Source: Paraconiothyrium sp. Pb-2020
Lineage: Eukaryota > Ascomycota > Dothideomycetes > Pleosporales > Didymosphaeriaceae
DNA length: 64,000 nt
Assembly (NCBI GenBank): GCA_022419385.1
Contig: JAJUBI010000002.1
Span: 2,542,001-2,606,000, forward strand
Direction: 5' to 3'
Part shown: in pieces, positions 60,538-64,000 of the stretch
How the letters are laid out: every line of letters begins with the position of its first letter
How positions within the stretch are numbered: the first letter of the stretch is position 1
The notes under the pieces: model-generated
What the model was told of the DNA's origin: nothing
What the model saw: the letters and a program-made list of their open reading frames with translations, nothing else
The model's database searches: none
Made by a program: the position numbers and the translations under genes

Positions 60538-61551
60538 CTATACTGGAAGGCCATGCAGCCCGACTGTGAGAGCCAACGACCCCTCAATGTCATCGGCACG
60601 ACTTCTCAATTCATCCACATCCCAATTTACCCACACAAACTTCCCCTTGAGAAACTTGGCTTCGCGAGAAGCAAGCCACACGAGAAAATAGGCGGGGAGG
60701 TTGACTATCAAAGACAATCAGCTAATTGCGGCAAAGATAGGAGAACTCAACATCGGACCTTTGTAGAAGACTAAGAGTAAAAAGAAAGTAAGGAGGGAAA
60801 CGGATCTCTGCTTACCATCATCGACTCCAACACCATCGTGCTCCGTAGCGGCATTGAGTTCGGTGTTCACAACCCCAGGGTGAACATTGACCACGTGTAA
60901 ATTCGGATTTTCGGCCTGGAAGTAGTCGAACATCTTGACATTGGCAATCTTGGTTGCAGCATAGGCCCAGCAACGTGGCATCAGACTGATGTGTGCAATG
61001 CACGAGGATATGTTGAAGACCTTGGCGTCGGGGGCCAAAAGGGGCAACATAGCCTGGACGGTGTTGAAGGCGCCATCCATGTTGAGGTCCAAGCCTCTAC
61101 GGTACAGGTCATAGTTGTAGCCTCCAACGAACCCCTGGGTTTGTAGGATGCCAGCGTTGTGTATAAAGATGTCGATCTGTACTTCGCCAGCCATTTTGAT
61201 AGCATTGGCAAAGGCAGCTTCCACGGCGGCACGCTGGCTCAAGTCCACGGCCTCAAATATGACGGTAGTTGTCCCATTGGGGTTTGCTTCGCGGATTTCT
61301 TTAGCGGCCGACCTCAATCTGTCGATACGACGGCCGAAGATGGCGAGAATTTTGGCTCCGGCCTTTGCAAACGCCTTCGCGGTGGCTAACCCGATCCCTG
61401 TACCACCCCCGGTGATAAATACGACACTGCCTGTGATTCGTAGCTCCGGGCGGAAGGGTGAGATCTGGGGATAAGGCTTGTTGTGCCAAGTCTTGGTGAA
61501 GGACTTAAAGAACTTGTCTCCTGGATAAAGTTCAGTGTTACTGACGGTCAT
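60538..61551 (-). CDS. Short-chain dehydrogenase/reductase
   Basis: Rossmann-fold oxidoreductase of the classical SDR family. Exons 61551-60816 and 60704-60538, joined by a 111-nt intron (GTAAGC...GATAG), give 300 residues. Landmarks are the cofactor loop TGGGTGIGLATA, then GRRIDRL (basic residues suggesting NADP preference), NAGI, the active-site block NISSCIAHIS with YAATK (Ser, Tyr, Lys), and VHPGVVNTELN. The second exon supplies the typical tail LPAYFLVWLASREAKFLKGK and FVWVNWDVDEL. Without splicing, a readable but non-homologous tail ending FAAIS appears, which I reject. Substrate unknown. Confidence 0.87.
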
Positions 61552-63715
61552 TTCGTTGGTTCAAGTAGGCGATTTCTTATGGACGGTAATGCAGGTTGTT
61601 AGTAAGGTTTATTCGGAGGTGAAGAAAAGTAAAATTGAAAATAAATAAGAAAACTCAACGAGGCGAATAGAACGAGTCCTGATACAGCTTGTTGGACTCT
61701 GAAGCTTTTCCTCAAGGCTGGCTCTGGCAGTATATATATATATATATAAATGTCTTGAACGTAAGTAGGCCGAGACGTTGATTCCGCGGAAGGCACGATT
61801 ACAATTGGCAAGTTCCGAATTGCTAAAAAGCAACTCAAAAACAGGATGTGAGCTCGGCTGAACAGCTTCGGACTTCCGCGGAACACAGATTCACTAAGTG
61901 TTAGTAAGTCGCAGTTGTGCGAGTCTAGGCTTGGCGAGGTCAAGTTGGACAGAGTACTAAAACTAATTTTAGTTATTCGAAGCTCTCAAGCCATGTTATT
62001 TTGACTGGTTCAATTTTACATTTGAGCACATCCATACGAAGTACGTGTTGATTCCGCACTTCGGGGTCTCTCTCATGCCCTAGCTCTCATGAGGTATGTT
62101 ACGGATCAACGAGATGGGCGGAGGCATCGAGATTGTTGGCCATCATGGTGGCTTCAGCGCGTCTCCGCTGACAGTCCCGGTGCGACTTATCGCAGCTGTC
62201 TCGAAACAAGCGTACCACTTCGCTCTGGATTTCCTTCAAGATTGTATCAAGCAGCGGCAGACCATCATCAACCTGTCGGCTGTCTCATAATAAATTGTCG
62301 TGTTGAGGCCTTTGAATGCCATTGAAAGTCAATACCATCATGGCTGTCATGTGGGAGCACCCTGTCAACCTATCTTTAAACATTAGTGACATCGAGCGAC
62401 AGCAGATATAGAGCATAAACAATGTATACAATACTATTTACCATAACAATACTGGTGTAAGAACTTACCAGAAGTTCCATCGATTCTGTACGGGCAAAGC
62501 CCCATATAAACCCGCGAAAGATCGCGCCTGGTCCACTGTGGCCTCACAGTGAAATGCCAGTACTGGCGTGATGCCATCTGTCGCGTAATTGGATATACTA
62601 CTCATCCAGAAGGCGTTCTAAACGTTCGCTTGATTTAGGAGCGTTATACACGCCAGACTGGTCGAGTGCAACATTGCAAGGAATTGGAGTATGGTGGGAC
62701 AGACCGTCTTCAGGGCCATTGGGGCATCAAACTCAAGCGGTATAGATGTTTTCCACGTCTATAGAGTATGAGATACGCTCCTCAGCGCTTGTGATCGCTC
62801 ATCAGCGCTGCGCTTTTTGGACCGCGTGGAGTAGAGATAGTCGTATACACCGCCTTCAATGACAGCCAGCTGAATTGCGAGTCACGATTTAGTTCATCTC
62901 TACGGTTCCGTCTGCGGTAGTGAGAATTGTGGAAATCTAGCCAGAGGACCACGATAAGTTGGCGGTGAAGCACAAAAGCAGCGCACATATCTAGGTACCT
63001 TTTAGAAGATTTGATTCATCCATCATGTGGCTAAGCTGAGCGACACGGATTTTGTGCCTGTTGGACATTAAAGATGGCAAGTGTTTCTCGGATCGCAAGG
63101 ATCACTGGAGCTTCCGCGGAAGCCTATCGGATTATGTCGCTGACAAATGGACTTTGGGACATGATCCGGCGCTGTACGCACACCATGGCATAATACCCAA
63201 GGTAGAAGATTGGCGCATGAGGTAATACGCGGAACGATAAGGGCGAATCCAGCAACAACAGAGTTGTGCGGGCACCAATGCAGAAGTACACCCGTTAGAC
63301 GTCACGAAACGTCTCCCTAAAACAAGCGGATCGAAGCCAGACTGTACAACAAAACCACCACACATCAAGATGCAACAAAGTAACAGTTCAGAATCAAAAT
63401 AGGACGTATTTACACTAGCTCAAGCTATCTAGCTACCATCTCCCCATTACCAGACCAACGCCAACGCTGCTTCATGCTCATACACTAAACCTGGTAGCTA
63501 AAAAGTATAATACAAGAAGCGAAATTTTGGGATACGACAGACAAAACAAAATGACGATGTGGTATGGATAGGATAGATAGGAGTAATGATACGGGAGGGC
63601 GACGCTGTGAGTGGCGCGCATGCAGATGCATATGCTGGGCTAGAAGTGCAGAAAGACAACCAAAAAGAAATACATACGCTTCGATGCTTCATGGAACGCG
63701 ATGGAGATTGGGGTT
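61552..63715. other. Gene-poor 2.1 kb before the right-hand ferric reductase
   Basis: Contains a (TA)n microsatellite at about 61730-61747. A coding-like fragment lies at 62096-62290 (RINEMGGGIEIVGHHGGFSA ... TIINLSAVS); it may be an exon or relic but cannot be extended. Nothing else is recognisable. Confidence 0.45.
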
Positions 63716-64000
63716 TTAGTAGGAGAACGCCTCCTCGATGTAGTCCACGCATCCCTCTGTTGTAAGCGGCCTCACCGACGCCCTGACAGTGTCAGATAAT
63801 CCACCGCTCCCGCAGCAGGTTACGGCCATGGCGCCCTCGCGATGGGCCATCTCCTCTGCAATAAGTGTCTTCCAATTCGGCCGCCCGGCGTACAGCTTCA
63901 CGCTCTCCGAGCTGCCCTGTTCGATGCGACCCTTGGGCTTCGTAATGAAAAGCTTTATGCGCAGGTGCTTCTTGCGGCTGGGCATGCGCAGAATCTCGTC
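63716..64000 (-). CDS. Ferric reductase-like protein, C-terminal end (5' part beyond window)
   Basis: The frame enters from the right edge and ends at 63716. The last 85 or so residues match the end of the NADPH-binding domain of fungal metalloreductases: GRPNWKTLIAEEMAHREG, then VTCCGSGGLSDTVRASVR (family GPGG loop, here GSGG) and the terminal VDYIEEAFSY. It is a second, independent reductase in a core-gene setting, unlike the one in the Starship-like block. Membrane and FAD domains are not in view. Confidence 0.75.
   Translation of the reverse strand, partial: DEILRMPSRKKHLRIKLFITKPKGRIEQGSSESVKLYAGRPNWKTLIAEEMAHREGAMAVTCCGSGGLSDTVRASVRPLTTEGCVDYIEEAFSY

Noticed and set aside
60705..60815. 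Unspliced C-terminus of the short-chain dehydrogenase ending in FAAIS
   Set aside because: Splicing a 111-nt intron gives the conserved SDR tail (VWLASREAKFLKGK), so the read-through tail is intron sequence.

Overview
The window is nuclear DNA of a filamentous ascomycete (Pezizomycotina), most likely a Dothideomycete. The evidence is short GT-AG introns of about 45-60 nt with CTAAC/CTGAC branch sites, fungal-type genes (Zn2Cys6 regulator, Avl9/LCHN-type DENN protein, LEU4, UTP10, NRDE2, ferric reductases), and an abrupt alternation of GC-balanced gene blocks with extremely AT-rich blocks whose TpA-rich, CpA-poor texture looks like repeat-induced point mutation (RIP). The species is not determined. 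All gene models were built by reading splice signals by eye.

Layout. (1) 1-12310: an accessory block that reads as the captain end of a Starship giant transposon. A DUF3435 tyrosine-recombinase captain, intact once a GC-AG intron is recognised, lies on the minus strand at 9312-11910, so the element would run leftward out of the window. Putative cargo: a ferric reductase (cut by the left edge), a small MADS-like protein, a protein with seven 14-residue repeats, an acidic CxxC protein, a DUF1996 secreted protein with a damaged splice site, a small secreted protein and a two-exon orphan. (2) 12310-19520: an AT-only block holding an eroded LTR retrotransposon (LTRs at 13645-14069 and 18983-19446) and a 61-bp satellite. 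(3) 19899-30063: ordinary genes: glutamate decarboxylase (six exons), an 829-residue Zn2Cys6 regulator, a GC-rich gene-free 2.9 kb, and adenine deaminase. (4) 30390-39651: a RIP-scarred island with at least two long reading frames broken only by TAA/TAG at places where Gln codons are expected, one possibly living gene, a minisatellite and an 81-bp coding repeat. Its right edge coincides with loss of the 3' end of a DUF1989 gene. (5) 39652-63985: core genes: truncated DUF1989, LEU4, DENN/Avl9-like protein, UTP10, NRDE2/Nrl1, a divergent pair of type-B carboxylesterases (one killed by a nonsense codon), a short-chain dehydrogenase, and the C-terminus of a second ferric reductase entering from the right edge.

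How the genes relate. LEU4 (leucine synthesis), GAD (glutamate to GABA), AAH1 (purine salvage), UTP10 (18S rRNA processing) and NRDE2 (nuclear RNA surveillance) are unrelated housekeeping functions. The window is best understood as conserved euchromatin interrupted by three mobile or mutated tracts. The most interesting material is the captain with its unfamiliar cargo and the RIP-scarred island.
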